From: an uncultured Latescibacterota bacterium | GTDB lineage: Bacteria > Latescibacterota > UBA2968 | Direction of reading: 5' to 3' | Length of the DNA: 64,000 nt | Assembly: GCA_958295785.1 (NCBI GenBank) | Contig: OY282377.1 | Coordinates: 2,432,394 to 2,496,393, forward strand | Shown: one piece after another, positions 34,377-42,701 of the stretch | Layout of the letters: each line of letters starts with the position of its first letter | Numbering within the stretch: position 1 is the first letter of the stretch | The notes under the pieces: generated by a model | Told to the model about the DNA's origin: nothing | The model's input: only the letters and a program-made list of their open reading frames with translations | Databases searched by the model: none | Program-made: the position numbers and the translations under genes

Positions 34377-35342
34377 ATGGCCGAATACGATACGATATCC
34401 AAACACCTGATTCAAACCTACCCGGACGATTTCATCCGCTTCACACTCGGACGCGCTGACATCGAGGTGCTCGAGGTGCTCGAAACCGAGCAACCCACTG
34501 TGGAAGCCCGGCGCGCCGATAGCCTGATTCTCGTGCGTATTGAGGGTGAGGATGCGTTGATTCATTGCGAATTTCAAACCGCGGACAGCACGGACACTCC
34601 GATGTCGCATCGCATGGCCGGCTATATTGGTCGCGCCATAGAACGCTATGGTCTGCCGATCTTTTCCTTTGTGATCTACCTGCGTCCCGGTGCTGGACGA
34701 CGCGATAAGGGATACTACATCCAAGAACTGCCCGGCCATGAGGTGCTGGTGAAATACAAGGTGATTCGTCTGAGTGAGATCGATGGTCAAGCGATTATCG
34801 AGGGTGGTCATCCGGGCTTGCTTCCGTTTGCGCCATTGATGAAACCTCCGTCTGGGGTGTCTGCGGATGCGTGGTTGCGTCAATGTCTTCAAGCGACGGA
34901 AGCCTTGCCCTTGGACGCTTCAACCAAGGTTGACATGATGGCGGGTATGGCTATTTTAGGTGGGATATCTTATGAATTGTCCACCGTTAGGCGTATTATT
35001 TCTCAGGAGGGTTTTATGGATGCGATTATGCGTGAATCATCGTTTGCCCAATACCTTACCCAACAAGGTATTGACCGCGGGATCGAGCAGGGCATTGAGC
35101 AGGGCATTGAACAGGGCATTGAACAGGGGATGCGTCGCGGCAGGGAGGAAGGGATTAGAGAAAGCACCATTGAAGATATTCTCGATGTGTTGGAGGTTCG
35201 CTTTGATGCGGACGCGCCCGGTCAGTTCGCCGCCCGCATTCGGGCCATTGACGATTTGCAACAACTCAAGCAGTTGCTTCGTGCGGCGGTGCAAGTGGAC
35301 AATCTCGATGCTTTTCAGCATGCGTTGGACGCAGAGGCTTAG
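34377..35342 (+). CDS. Rpn/PDDEXK-type nuclease-like protein (transposase_31-like)
   Basis: 321 residues from ATG 34377 after AAGGTGG. The N-terminal PD-(D/E)XK-type core shows ARRADSLILV, then ALIHCEFQTADS (the ExQ motif) and HRMAGYIGRAIERYGLPIFS, as in Rpn recombination-promoting nucleases. The C-terminal third carries four to five tandem GIEQ units (DRGIEQGIEQGIEQGIEQGM), characteristic of this family, then a helical DUF4351-like end. Such proteins often occur as multicopy, phase-variable families. The stop TAG is made by the target site and the first base of IS copy 3, and the uninterrupted site would give TAA at the same place, so the protein is unchanged. Confidence 0.82.
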   Translation: MAEYDTISKHLIQTYPDDFIRFTLGRADIEVLEVLETEQPTVEARRADSLILVRIEGEDALIHCEFQTADSTDTPMSHRMAGYIGRAIERYGLPIFSFVIYLRPGAGRRDKGYYIQELPGHEVLVKYKVIRLSEIDGQAIIEGGHPGLLPFAPLMKPPSGVSADAWLRQCLQATEALPLDASTKVDMMAGMAILGGISYELSTVRRIISQEGFMDAIMRESSFAQYLTQQGIDRGIEQGIEQGIEQGIEQGMRRGREEGIRESTIEDILDVLEVRFDADAPGQFAARIRAIDDLQQLKQLLRAAVQVDNLDAFQHALDAEA

Positions 35343-35347
35343 AAGCC

Positions 35348-35938
35348 CTAACATAAAGAAATCAAGCGTCTGAAACAGAGGAGAGAACAGCCGATGGAGA
35401 GGAACGCCTCATGGATGTCCGCTCTGCGCTCGTCGCGCACCCGCAGGCTGCGGAACTGCAGGAGCCAGGCCAGCGTCCGCTCAACGACCCACCGGTACAC
35501 GCCCAACCCGCTGCCATGCTCTGTACCCCGCCGGGCGATCACCGGCCAGATGTGGCGCGCACGCAGGGCCTTCCGGCATGCCTTCGAGTCATAGGCACGG
35601 TCTGCATACAGCCGTTGGGGTCTGCGGCGCGGACGACCGTGTTTACCTCTGACCGCAGGCACAGCGTCCACCAAGGGCAACCCTTGCGTCACATCTGGCC
35701 GGTTCGCCCCGGTCACAATCGCGGCCAGAGGCAGCCCGTTGGCATCGGTGATCCCATGATGCTTACGCCCGGGCTTGCGGCGGTCTGTGGGATTGGGGCC
35801 GGTTTTTTTTTCCGCCCCCCACCGCACGCAGGGAGGCACTGTCCACACAGGCGCGAGACCCGTCCCCGTCCAGGCCATCGGCCGCTCGCAGTTTGGACAA
35901 CAGCAGATGATGAAGCCGCTCCCACACGCCGGCTTCAT
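35348..35938 (-). CDS. IS5-family transposase, ORF B (catalytic part)
   Basis: The usable part begins after the A9 run (near 35810) and reads TGPNPTDRRKPGRKHHGITD, YADRAYDSKACRKALRARHI and YRWVVERTLAWLLQFRSLRV to the end. With ORF A it makes a complete DDE transposase if the frame is restored by slippage at A9 or if A9 is a recent one-base expansion. Confidence 0.75.
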   Translation of the reverse strand: MKPACGSGFIICCCPNCERPMAWTGTGLAPVWTVPPCVRWGAEKKTGPNPTDRRKPGRKHHGITDANGLPLAAIVTGANRPDVTQGLPLVDAVPAVRGKHGRPRRRPQRLYADRAYDSKACRKALRARHIWPVIARRGTEHGSGLGVYRWVVERTLAWLLQFRSLRVRDERRADIHEAFLSIGCSLLCFRRLISLC

Positions 35939-36164
35939 GCCACTCCTTCAGACGGTGCCAGCAGGTCATCCCTGAACCCCACCCCATCTCTTGGGGCAAC
36001 TGCTCCCACGGGATGCCGCTCTTCAGGACGAATAGAATACCGGTCAACGCCTTGCGGTCATCAATGCGCTTACGTCCGGGAAAGCGGAATCGTCTCGGCT
36101 TGGGAACCGGCAAAAGGGGTTGGCCCTTTTCCCAGAGTTCATCGCTCACGAGTGGTTTGGTCAT
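35763..36164 (-). CDS. IS5-family transposase, ORF A (N-terminal part)
   Basis: 133 residues: MTKPLVSDELWEKGQPLLPV, RKRIDDRKALTGILFVLKSG (here AAG/Lys where copies 1 and 2 have TAG), and SRACVDSASLRAVGGG with the first catalytic Asp. After GGCGG a run of nine A pushes reading into a short tail (KKNRPQSHRPPQARA). ORF B continues in the frame reached by removal of one A. Confidence 0.8.
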   Translation of the reverse strand: MTKPLVSDELWEKGQPLLPVPKPRRFRFPGRKRIDDRKALTGILFVLKSGIPWEQLPQEMGWGSGMTCWHRLKEWHEAGVWERLHHLLLSKLRAADGLDGDGSRACVDSASLRAVGGGKKNRPQSHRPPQARA

Positions 36165-36283
36165 TTGTTCCTCTTCGCCCGGTTGCAAATGCCGGGCATG
36201 GACGTTGTAAGGGTTGGGCTGAAAAGAAAGTCGGGTGTTCACTCATCTGTTTCAGACGCTTGATTTCTTTTTGTTAGGGCTTC

Positions 36284-36485
36284 TAAATCGACACGCGATT
36301 ATCGGTGGTACAAGCGTATGAGATTTGGGAAAGAGCGAACTGGACGAGTAGTTGAAAGACTGCAAACGCCTATCATTGTTACCCTAGAGGAACTTTTGGA
36401 ATCTCTTGGAGTTGTTTCGCGAGGAAAATATAACACAGGTGCATTGGTTTCACATGTATCAACGCTTGAATCGCATGACCGATGA
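36284..36485 (+). pseudogene. C-terminal remnant of an unrecognised gene
   Basis: Directly after IS copy 3 an open frame with no start reads RDYRWYKRMRFGKERTGRVV, ERLQTPIIVTLEELLESLGV and SRGKYNTGALVSHVSTLESH to TGA at 36483-36485. It is not in frame with the gene left of the IS. Lower GC than its neighbours. No family recognised. Confidence 0.5.
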
Positions 36486-36548
36486 TCGCTTAGGTGGGGG
36501 GAGGGGTTCAAATTTATTTGAAAGGCGTTGAATGGACAGGAGCATGAC

Positions 36549-37040
36549 ATGGCTAAGACCGTGATCCTCGAGACGCATGTGCTCTACGACATCGGATTGA
36601 ATCGGGTCGATATTGAGGACATCCTGCTCCCCGGCGAGCGGCTCTGTTACTCGCCCATCTCGGTCCTTGAATTGGTATCCAAACTCAATGAAAGGTCGTT
36701 TGAAGACCGCAAGGCAGCGGCTAACGCTATCCTCGAGCACGGGATAGGGGAACTCCCGGATCCCGAATCGCATCTGACGATGGCATTTGGCTACAAATTG
36801 GCAGAGCCTGCCCCCTCTTTTGCCGATGCTGTTCGCGCCTTGGCGAAAGCCGAGAGCCTCGAGGAGGCACAGCGAGGCGTACCGGACGACGCACTTCGCG
36901 TTTGTCGGAACTTGAATGTATCGCGTGCAATGACATGGCGCGAAAAGGCCGAGCGAGCATGGAGATATGCTCTCATCTCGCTGATGAAGGAGAACATCCC
37001 GGGATTTCAAAAGTGGTATGCCAAGGATCCAAAAAAATGA
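36549..37040 (+). CDS. PIN-like domain protein, first part (frameshifted)
   Basis: 163 residues from ATG 36549 (MAKTVILETHVLYDIGL), after CAGGAG. The opening resembles a PIN fold (ILExxVLYD) and YSPISVLELVSKLNE supplies the usual conserved Glu. It ends at TGA 37038-37040 right after an A7 run. In the +1 frame the next ORF continues without a gap with the PIN C-terminal part (DIDFFLYSTGDDHVIATHKK). Deleting one A would fuse the two. It is either a broken ribonuclease toxin gene or one expressed through slippage at the A run. The canonical first Asp is Glu here, which is unusual. Confidence 0.6.
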   Translation: MAKTVILETHVLYDIGLNRVDIEDILLPGERLCYSPISVLELVSKLNERSFEDRKAAANAILEHGIGELPDPESHLTMAFGYKLAEPAPSFADAVRALAKAESLEEAQRGVPDDALRVCRNLNVSRAMTWREKAERAWRYALISLMKENIPGFQKWYAKDPKK

Positions 37041-37737
37041 ACTCGCCGCCGCGATTCCCAAGATAGCGTGCTACACCCAAGTGTACAAACACTACTTGAT
37101 CCGCCTCATGACAGAGGGGCTATTGCCAGACGAGAACGACAGGGCGGATATCGATTTCTTTCTTTATTCAACCGGTGATGACCACGTCATAGCCACCCAT
37201 AAAAAGAAGTGGATCGACCTTGCGGAGGCCGCGCGTTTTGCCCAGCGGATACGCATGTATGGACTCCGGGATACCACACGGATTGAAGACCAAAAGCATT
37301 CAGAGAGAAATTCGGATCTCCCTTTCGCGCCTTGTGCTGACGCAGTGCCCCGCTCCGCGTCTTTCGTCGTTAAAGACCGCAAGCGTTCAAAGGGGAAGGC
37401 CGCAAGGTATCGCAACAAAATACACTTTGAAGACTATCTTGAGCCTCGACCTGGCATTCGCGGCGGCAAGATCTGCTTCAAAGGCACCCGAATAACTGTC
37501 TATGATGTATTGGAATACTTAGACGGAGGGATGACGGAGGATGAGCTTTTGGTCGATTTCCCAACGCTGACGCCGCAACACATCCGCGCTGCACGGGACT
37601 TTGCCACGGTCTATAACGCTGGTACCGCCCAAGTTGCGGATTTGTTGCTAAAAAACAAAAATCGGATCGCCACTTTTCTCGCCCGCGATGAGGACGCCCT
37701 TCTCACTCTAAATTTGCAGATGGGAGACTCGACATGA
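37018..37737 (+). CDS. PIN C-terminal part fused to a DUF433 domain
   Basis: Residues up to about 85 complete the PIN-like protein (STGDDHVIATHKKKWIDLAE with the acidic DD pair). After a low-complexity join (about 92-125) comes DUF433: IHFEDYLEPRPGIRGGKICF, KGTRITVYDVLEYLDGGMTE, VDFPTLTPQHIRAARDFA. DUF433 proteins are small HTH antitoxin-like proteins, normally a separate gene. GTG 37345 could start a free DUF433 protein but lacks a clear ribosome binding site. The last codons (LTLNLQMG) come from a sequence repeated upstream of asnS. It overlaps the next gene (ATGA). Confidence 0.6.
   Translation: MPRIQKNELAAAIPKIACYTQVYKHYLIRLMTEGLLPDENDRADIDFFLYSTGDDHVIATHKKKWIDLAEAARFAQRIRMYGLRDTTRIEDQKHSERNSDLPFAPCADAVPRSASFVVKDRKRSKGKAARYRNKIHFEDYLEPRPGIRGGKICFKGTRITVYDVLEYLDGGMTEDELLVDFPTLTPQHIRAARDFATVYNAGTAQVADLLLKNKNRIATFLARDEDALLTLNLQMGDST
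37706..37727 (+). repeat. Direct repeat, left copy
   Basis: CTCTAAATTTGCAGATGGGA plus GA. Its partner at 38577-38598 differs by one base. The repeat ends in the ribosome binding site of the gene at 37734, and in that of asnS at the right copy. Confidence 0.8.
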
Positions 37738-38294
37738 TCACGCAACAGATGGCCGAATTGAGCGGGGAAACAGTTCGCAATGTCGCCGGGGCCTTTCGCT
37801 GGTGGGCACGACCTTTGGAACAGCCGGAAGTGTTGCGCCGGGACTGGTTCGCAAACCCGCCTGTGAATCCCACGAAACATGCCATAAGGGTATTGGTCGA
37901 CAGCTTTAGCAAACGGCATGACGCTATAGTCGCGGTGTTCAGTTCTCACTTTCAGGATCTCCAGAAAGAGGTCAAGAATTTTCAGCCGGGTCGAGAAATA
38001 GATCCGGACGACATCGCGGTGCCAGAGTTGGAGAAAAGCGAGGCATATTTCCGCGGGGAACGGGAAGAATTGCGTGCGATCCGGAACGCCTTGCAACGGA
38101 CCGGGGGCACCCAAGCACACGGGGCCGAGGTCTTTGCCGCTTTGAAACGCTTGGACGATCTGTTTGAAGAGCTCATCGCGTCGTTCCAAGAGTGGCGTTG
38201 GCTCATAATGGTCAACGACGGGCTACTCGCTCCGAACACTAGAGGCCGATGCGCCAGCGGAGCAGAATTTATGACTGCCCTGGAGAATCCATAA
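37734..38294 (+). CDS. Protein of unknown function in toxin-antitoxin-like island
   Basis: 186 residues, ATG 37734 behind GGGAGA, overlapping the DUF433 stop. Soluble and mostly helical (RHDAIVAVFSSHFQDLQKEV, FAALKRLDDLFEELIASFQE), without Cys-rich or membrane parts. I do not recognise the family. Position directly before a RelE-like toxin gene suggests it might be its antitoxin or partner, but at 186 residues it is larger than most antitoxins and no DNA-binding motif is visible. Confidence 0.6.
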   Translation: MITQQMAELSGETVRNVAGAFRWWARPLEQPEVLRRDWFANPPVNPTKHAIRVLVDSFSKRHDAIVAVFSSHFQDLQKEVKNFQPGREIDPDDIAVPELEKSEAYFRGEREELRAIRNALQRTGGTQAHGAEVFAALKRLDDLFEELIASFQEWRWLIMVNDGLLAPNTRGRCASGAEFMTALENP

Positions 38295-38297
38295 GCC

Positions 38298-38543
38298 ATG
38301 CCCCCACGACCGTTGCAACTTACCGCGTTCGCAACGCCGAGCCGCATTGACGAATTATGCACGGGTGGGTTGACTCCTGGGCGAAATCTGGAGCAATTGC
38401 GAAACGGCAACCGTCTATATTCAGTGCGCTTGAACCGCAAATTCCGCTATGTCTTCATGGTGATGGAGGACGGCACAGGTAGGGCCATAGCCGTTGGCCC
38501 CCACGACATGGCTTACGAAACAGCGAAACGAGTGCAGTCCTGA
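38298..38543 (+). CDS. RelE/ParE-superfamily toxin-like protein
   Basis: 81 residues. LYSVRLNRKFRYVFMVMEDG and AIAVGPHDMAYE match the RelE/HigB pattern (ySiRin..yRi.F......a..v...dyH). These are ribosome-dependent mRNA interferases or gyrase-type toxins. Starts four bases after the previous stop. The last basic residues expected for catalysis are uncertain. The two genes lie between direct repeats (37706 and 38577). Confidence 0.7.
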   Translation: MPPRPLQLTAFATPSRIDELCTGGLTPGRNLEQLRNGNRLYSVRLNRKFRYVFMVMEDGTGRAIAVGPHDMAYETAKRVQS

Positions 38544-38576
38544 GAGAGCAACAAATACATCTTTATACCCTTTTCG

Positions 38577-38598
38577 CTCTAAATTTGCAGATAGGAGA
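38577..38598 (+). repeat. Direct repeat, right copy
   Basis: CTCTAAATTTGCAGATAGGA plus GA, one mismatch from 37706-37727. It supplies the asnS ribosome binding site. Confidence 0.8.
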
Positions 38599-38603
38599 AA
38601 CAA

Positions 38604-39899
38604 ATGCCAGATACCATCAGAATAAACGATGTATGCGATTTTGAAGGGCGGGAAATTGCGATAGAGGGTTGGCTGTACAACAAACGCACCAGCGGCAAAT
38701 TGCACTTTCTGCAAGTCAGGGATGGGTCCGGCACCATTCAATGCGTGGTCTTTAAGGGCGATGTATCGCCCGAGGTCTTTGAACGGGCCGCGGACATCGG
38801 GCAGGAATCCGCATTGCGCGTGGTGGGCACAGTGCGGGCAGATGCGCGGTCGCCTATCGGGTTTGAAATTGGCGTTGGCGATCTCGAAGTCGTGCATCGG
38901 ACAGTGGATTATCCCATCACGCCCAAAGCGCACGGCACGGCATTTTTGATGGACCACCGGCATTTGTGGCTTCGCTCATCGCGCCAACACGCCATTTTGC
39001 GCGTGCGTTCAAAAATTGTCAAAGCCTGTCGGGCGTATTGCGACAACAATGGCTTTGTGCTCATCGACGCGCCCATTTTTACGCCGTCGTCCTGCGAAGG
39101 CAGCAGCACCTTGTTCGAGACCGATTATTTCGACGAGCAGGCGTATTTGACGCAGAGCGGGCAGTTGTACATGGAAGCCGCGGCCATGGCATTTGGCAAG
39201 GTGTACTGTTTTGGCCCAACGTTTCGGGCGGAAAAATCCAAGACCCGGCGGCATCTGACCGAATTTTGGATGATCGAACCGGAAGTGGCCTATATGGACT
39301 TGGCGGGCGATATGGATTTGGCCGAAGATTTCATCTGCTATGTGGTGCAGCAGGTGCTCGAGACGTGTCGCCCGACGCTCGAATATTTGCAACGCGACCT
39401 CACGGCCTTAGAGCGGGTGCAAAAGCCCTTTCCCCGAATCTCGTATTCGGATGCCCACGACCTGCTGAAAAAGGCGGGGTGCGACCACACATGGGGCGAT
39501 GATTTTGGCGCCGAGGATGAAACCGTGTTGGGCAATGCCCACGATCGGCCCGTGATTGTGCATCGCTATCCGGCAGCTTGCAAAGCGTTTTACATGAAGG
39601 GGGACCCCGAAAATTCACAACAGGCGTTGTGTATGGACGTGTTGGCCCCCGAAGGATATGGCGAAATCGTCGGCGGAGGGCAGCGCGAAGACGATTTGGA
39701 GGTCTTGCGGCGGAAGCTCGCCGAACACGGTCTCGACGAGGCGCCGTTCGCGTGGTATCTCGACTTGAGACGCTACGGATCGGTGCCGCACGCTGGCTTT
39801 GGATTGGGTATTGAGCGCACGGTCGCGTGGATTTGTGGGTTGCCACACGTCCGCGAGACCATTCCATTTCCCCGACTGTTGCAAAGACTATATCCTTGA
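38604..39899 (+). CDS. asnS: Asparaginyl-tRNA synthetase
   Basis: 431 residues. N-terminal OB-fold anticodon domain ([20 protein letters not shown]), then the class II core with motif 1 region, motif 2 ([20 protein letters not shown]) and motif 3 ([16 protein letters not shown]). The AsnRS-type HPEF-like and the [20 protein letters not shown] segments separate it from AspRS. Charges tRNA-Asn. ATG 38604 follows TAGGAGA. leuS starts 14 bases later. Confidence 0.95.
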   Translation: MPDTIRINDVCDFEGREIAIEGWLYNKRTSGKLHFLQVRDGSGTIQCVVFKGDVSPEVFERAADIGQESALRVVGTVRADARSPIGFEIGVGDLEVVHRTVDYPITPKAHGTAFLMDHRHLWLRSSRQHAILRVRSKIVKACRAYCDNNGFVLIDAPIFTPSSCEGSSTLFETDYFDEQAYLTQSGQLYMEAAAMAFGKVYCFGPTFRAEKSKTRRHLTEFWMIEPEVAYMDLAGDMDLAEDFICYVVQQVLETCRPTLEYLQRDLTALERVQKPFPRISYSDAHDLLKKAGCDHTWGDDFGAEDETVLGNAHDRPVIVHRYPAACKAFYMKGDPENSQQALCMDVLAPEGYGEIVGGGQREDDLEVLRRKLAEHGLDEAPFAWYLDLRRYGSVPHAGFGLGIERTVAWICGLPHVRETIPFPRLLQRLYP

Positions 39900-39913
39900 G
39901 GAGTTGTTTTTCA

Positions 39914-42352
39914 ATGGCTTACGAGTTTGCTGAAATTGAAAAAAAATGGCGACAACGCTGGGAAGACTCCGCGTTGTACCGCTGCCGTGTCGATCCCAAA
40001 CGGCCCAAGCACTACGCGCTGACCATGCTGCCCTACACGTCGGGCGATCTGCACATGGGGCATTGGTATGCCCTTGTGCCTCCCGATGTGCGGGCGCGGT
40101 ATATGCGGATGAAGGGCTACAATGTTTTGTTCCCCATTGGGTTTGATGCGTTTGGCTTGCCCGCTGAAAACGCCGCCATCCAACGCGGGATTCACCCCGC
40201 CAAATGGACGCTGGACAATGTGGAACGCATGCGCGGCCAACTGAAAACCATGGGCGCGATGTTCGACTGGGAACGCGAGATCATCACTTGTGTGTCCGAA
40301 TACTACAAATGGACGCAGTGGTTGTTTCTCAAATTTTACGCCGAGGGGCTGGCGTATCGAGAGAAAGTCCGGGTTGACTGGTGCCCGAAGTGCAATACGA
40401 CCCTGGCCCGAGAGCAGGTTTGGGGAGATGATCGGCACTGCGAGCGGTGCAATACGCCCGTGATCAGAAAGAATCTCGAACAGTGGCTGTTTCGGATTAC
40501 CCAATACGCCGAGGAATTGCTCAATTTTTCAAAAATTTCGTGGCCCGACCGGGTGCAGGCCATGCAGAAAAATTGGATCGGCCGCAGCGAGGGCGTCGAG
40601 TTTGAAATGCGCGTCAAAAATTCAGATGCGTCATTTCGCGTGTTCACCACCCGGGCAGACACGATTTTCGGCGTGTCATTCGCGGTTTTGGCCCCCGAAC
40701 ACCGGTTGGTCGATGCGATCACGTCGCCCGAGCAACGAGAAGCGGTGAAAGCGTATTGTGCAAAAGCCGGCCGCCAGTCCGAAAAAGACCGGCTCTCTCT
40801 AGCCCGAGAACGGGACGGGGTTTTCACCGGGGCGTATGCAATCAATCCGATGAATGGCGCGGAAGTGCCCATTTACGTTGCGGACTACGTGTTGCCCCAA
40901 TACGGCACCGGCGCCATTATGGCCGTGCCCGCGCACGATGAGCGCGATTTTGCGTTTGCCCAAAAGTACGCGCTGCCCGTTCCGGTTGTGATTGCGCCAG
41001 ACGATTGGGATGGCGAGGCTTATGATCTGCCACACACGGCCGCGGGGCGCATGGTAAACTCCGGGCGTTTTACGGGATTGGCTTCGTCCGAGGGGTCGGC
41101 GCGCGTGGCCGACGACTTGGAAGCGCGGGAAATTGGCGAGCGAACCGTCAATTATCGCCTGTACGATTGGCTGATTTCCCGACAGCGTTATTGGGGCTGT
41201 CCCATCCCGATTATTTATTGCGATGCCTGCGGCGCTGTTCCCGTGCCCATGCGCGATTTGCCCGTGTTGCTGCCCGACGACGCGGAATTTTTGCCGACTG
41301 GCGAATCGCCCCTCAAGTACCACGAGGGTTTTTTGCACGCGACCTGCCCGAGATGTGGTTCACCAGCGCAACGCGAAACGGATACGATGGATACGTTTAT
41401 GTGTTCGTCATGGTATCAATATCGCTATTTGAGCCCGCATTACGACGCCGGGCCATTTGCCCCCCACGAGGCGGAATACTGGTTGCCTGTGGATCAATAT
41501 ACCGGGGGGATAGAACACGCGACCATGCACTTGCTCTACACGCGCTTTTTCACCAAAGCCCTGCGCGATATGGACCTCGTCAGCGACGATGAGCCAATGA
41601 CGCGCTTGTTCAATCAGGGCGTTGTGCTGAGTGATGATCACGAAAGAATGAGCAAGTCGCGCGGCAATGTCATCAATCCCGACGATTTGATCGAACAGTA
41701 TGGAACGGACTGCATCCGGGCGTATATGATGTTTTTGAGCCGGTGGGAACAGGGCGGGCCGTGGAGTTCGTCGGGCATAGAGGGCATGCCGCGGTTTTTG
41801 AACCGGGTGTGGCGCATCGTCGTTGAAGATGTCTCGCCGGCAAAAGGCAACCCCTCGCAAAAAGCCGAGGAGGATTTGCGCCGCTTGACGCATCAGACCA
41901 TTCGCAAGGTGTCCGAAGATATCGAGACCTTTGGGTTTAATACCGCATTGGCCGCGCTGATGACCTTTAGCAATGGGTTGTCCGCGGCCAAAAACACGCC
42001 CGTTGTGCATACGGATGCGTGGCGAGAAGCCATCGAGTCCCTGGTCTTGCTCTTGGCGCCTATCACGCCGCACCTGTCCGAAGAACTGTGGTCGCGCATC
42101 GGGGGCGACTACAGCGTTCACGAACAGGCTTGGCCGCAATGGGATGAAGCGACCACACGCCCGGCAACGATTGAGATGCCGATTCAGGTCAACGGCAAAG
42201 TGCGCGCCCGCATCGATGTCGAGGTCAATGCAACGCGGGAATATATCGAGCACCTGGCGTTGGATCAACCCAATGTTCGCGCTCATACAGGCGGGAATGC
42301 GCCGAGGAAGATCATCGTCGTTCCCAATCGGTTGATCAACATCGTGGTTTAG
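39914..42352 (+). CDS. leuS: Leucyl-tRNA synthetase
   Basis: 812 residues from ATG 39914 (MAYEFAEIEKKWRQRWED) after GAGGAG; the frame upstream overlaps asnS. Class I signatures HMGH (YTSGDLHMGHWYALVPPDV) and KMSKS (RMSKSRGN). A CP1 editing domain (FTTRADTIFG, VPAHDERDFAFAQKY) and a zinc-ribbon (CPKCNTTLAREQV; CERC) are present. The anticodon-binding and C-terminal domains follow, ending NRLINIVV. Complete. Confidence 0.97.
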   Translation: MAYEFAEIEKKWRQRWEDSALYRCRVDPKRPKHYALTMLPYTSGDLHMGHWYALVPPDVRARYMRMKGYNVLFPIGFDAFGLPAENAAIQRGIHPAKWTLDNVERMRGQLKTMGAMFDWEREIITCVSEYYKWTQWLFLKFYAEGLAYREKVRVDWCPKCNTTLAREQVWGDDRHCERCNTPVIRKNLEQWLFRITQYAEELLNFSKISWPDRVQAMQKNWIGRSEGVEFEMRVKNSDASFRVFTTRADTIFGVSFAVLAPEHRLVDAITSPEQREAVKAYCAKAGRQSEKDRLSLARERDGVFTGAYAINPMNGAEVPIYVADYVLPQYGTGAIMAVPAHDERDFAFAQKYALPVPVVIAPDDWDGEAYDLPHTAAGRMVNSGRFTGLASSEGSARVADDLEAREIGERTVNYRLYDWLISRQRYWGCPIPIIYCDACGAVPVPMRDLPVLLPDDAEFLPTGESPLKYHEGFLHATCPRCGSPAQRETDTMDTFMCSSWYQYRYLSPHYDAGPFAPHEAEYWLPVDQYTGGIEHATMHLLYTRFFTKALRDMDLVSDDEPMTRLFNQGVVLSDDHERMSKSRGNVINPDDLIEQYGTDCIRAYMMFLSRWEQGGPWSSSGIEGMPRFLNRVWRIVVEDVSPAKGNPSQKAEEDLRRLTHQTIRKVSEDIETFGFNTALAALMTFSNGLSAAKNTPVVHTDAWREAIESLVLLLAPITPHLSEELWSRIGGDYSVHEQAWPQWDEATTRPATIEMPIQVNGKVRARIDVEVNATREYIEHLALDQPNVRAHTGGNAPRKIIVVPNRLINIVV

Positions 42353-42394
42353 GAGGCGAAAGCAACCCCCGATGAACACCGATAACTACGGATG

Positions 42395-42454
42395 AAAGAT
42401 GCGAGGATAGAAACGTAGGGGCGGTGCCCCCGTGCCCGGACGAAACGGCAAGAC
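42395..42454 (+). repeat. GC-rich dispersed repeat, copy 8
   Basis: GATGCGAGGATAGAAACGTA then GGGGCGGTGCCCCCGTGCCC. It lies in the 350-bp leuS downstream gap, which otherwise holds a terminator and no gene. Confidence 0.8.
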
Positions 42455-42506
42455 GCAAGCGGGAATATCCGTTGCGGTCTTTGATGAACGGCTGAAAAAA
42501 GAGAAA

Positions 42507-42539
42507 GAGGTAGGTCTATTATGACCTGCCTCTTTTTTT
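42507..42539 (+). terminator. Terminator of the asnS-leuS unit
   Basis: GAGGTAGGTC (42507-42516), loop TATTAT, GACCTGCCTC (42523-42532), then seven T. Ten pairs with one G-U. Confidence 0.85.
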
Positions 42540-42701
42540 GTGCCTTTTGTGGCTGCTCTATCGCTTAAAAAATGGCTTGGGAATGACCCGCGCTTTGAGT
42601 GCATGGTTGCCTATTTCCGCATAATCGGAACGCAGCCCATGGCCACGTTTGCGGATGGGGGGCTGACCCCTAACCGCTGACCCCTGACTGCTGACTTTCA
42701 T

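Larger units (their letters stand above)
35342..36283 (-). mobile_element. IS5-family insertion sequence, copy 3 (two right-type ends)
   Basis: The transposase reads on the minus strand. Both termini are of the right-end type: GAAGCCCTAACATAAAGAAA at 35342 and its complement at 36283 with GTTTCAGACGCTTGATTTC. The usual left end (GAGTCCC...GTGAGAGGCCG) has been replaced. Flanks TTA and TAA. Confidence 0.88.
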
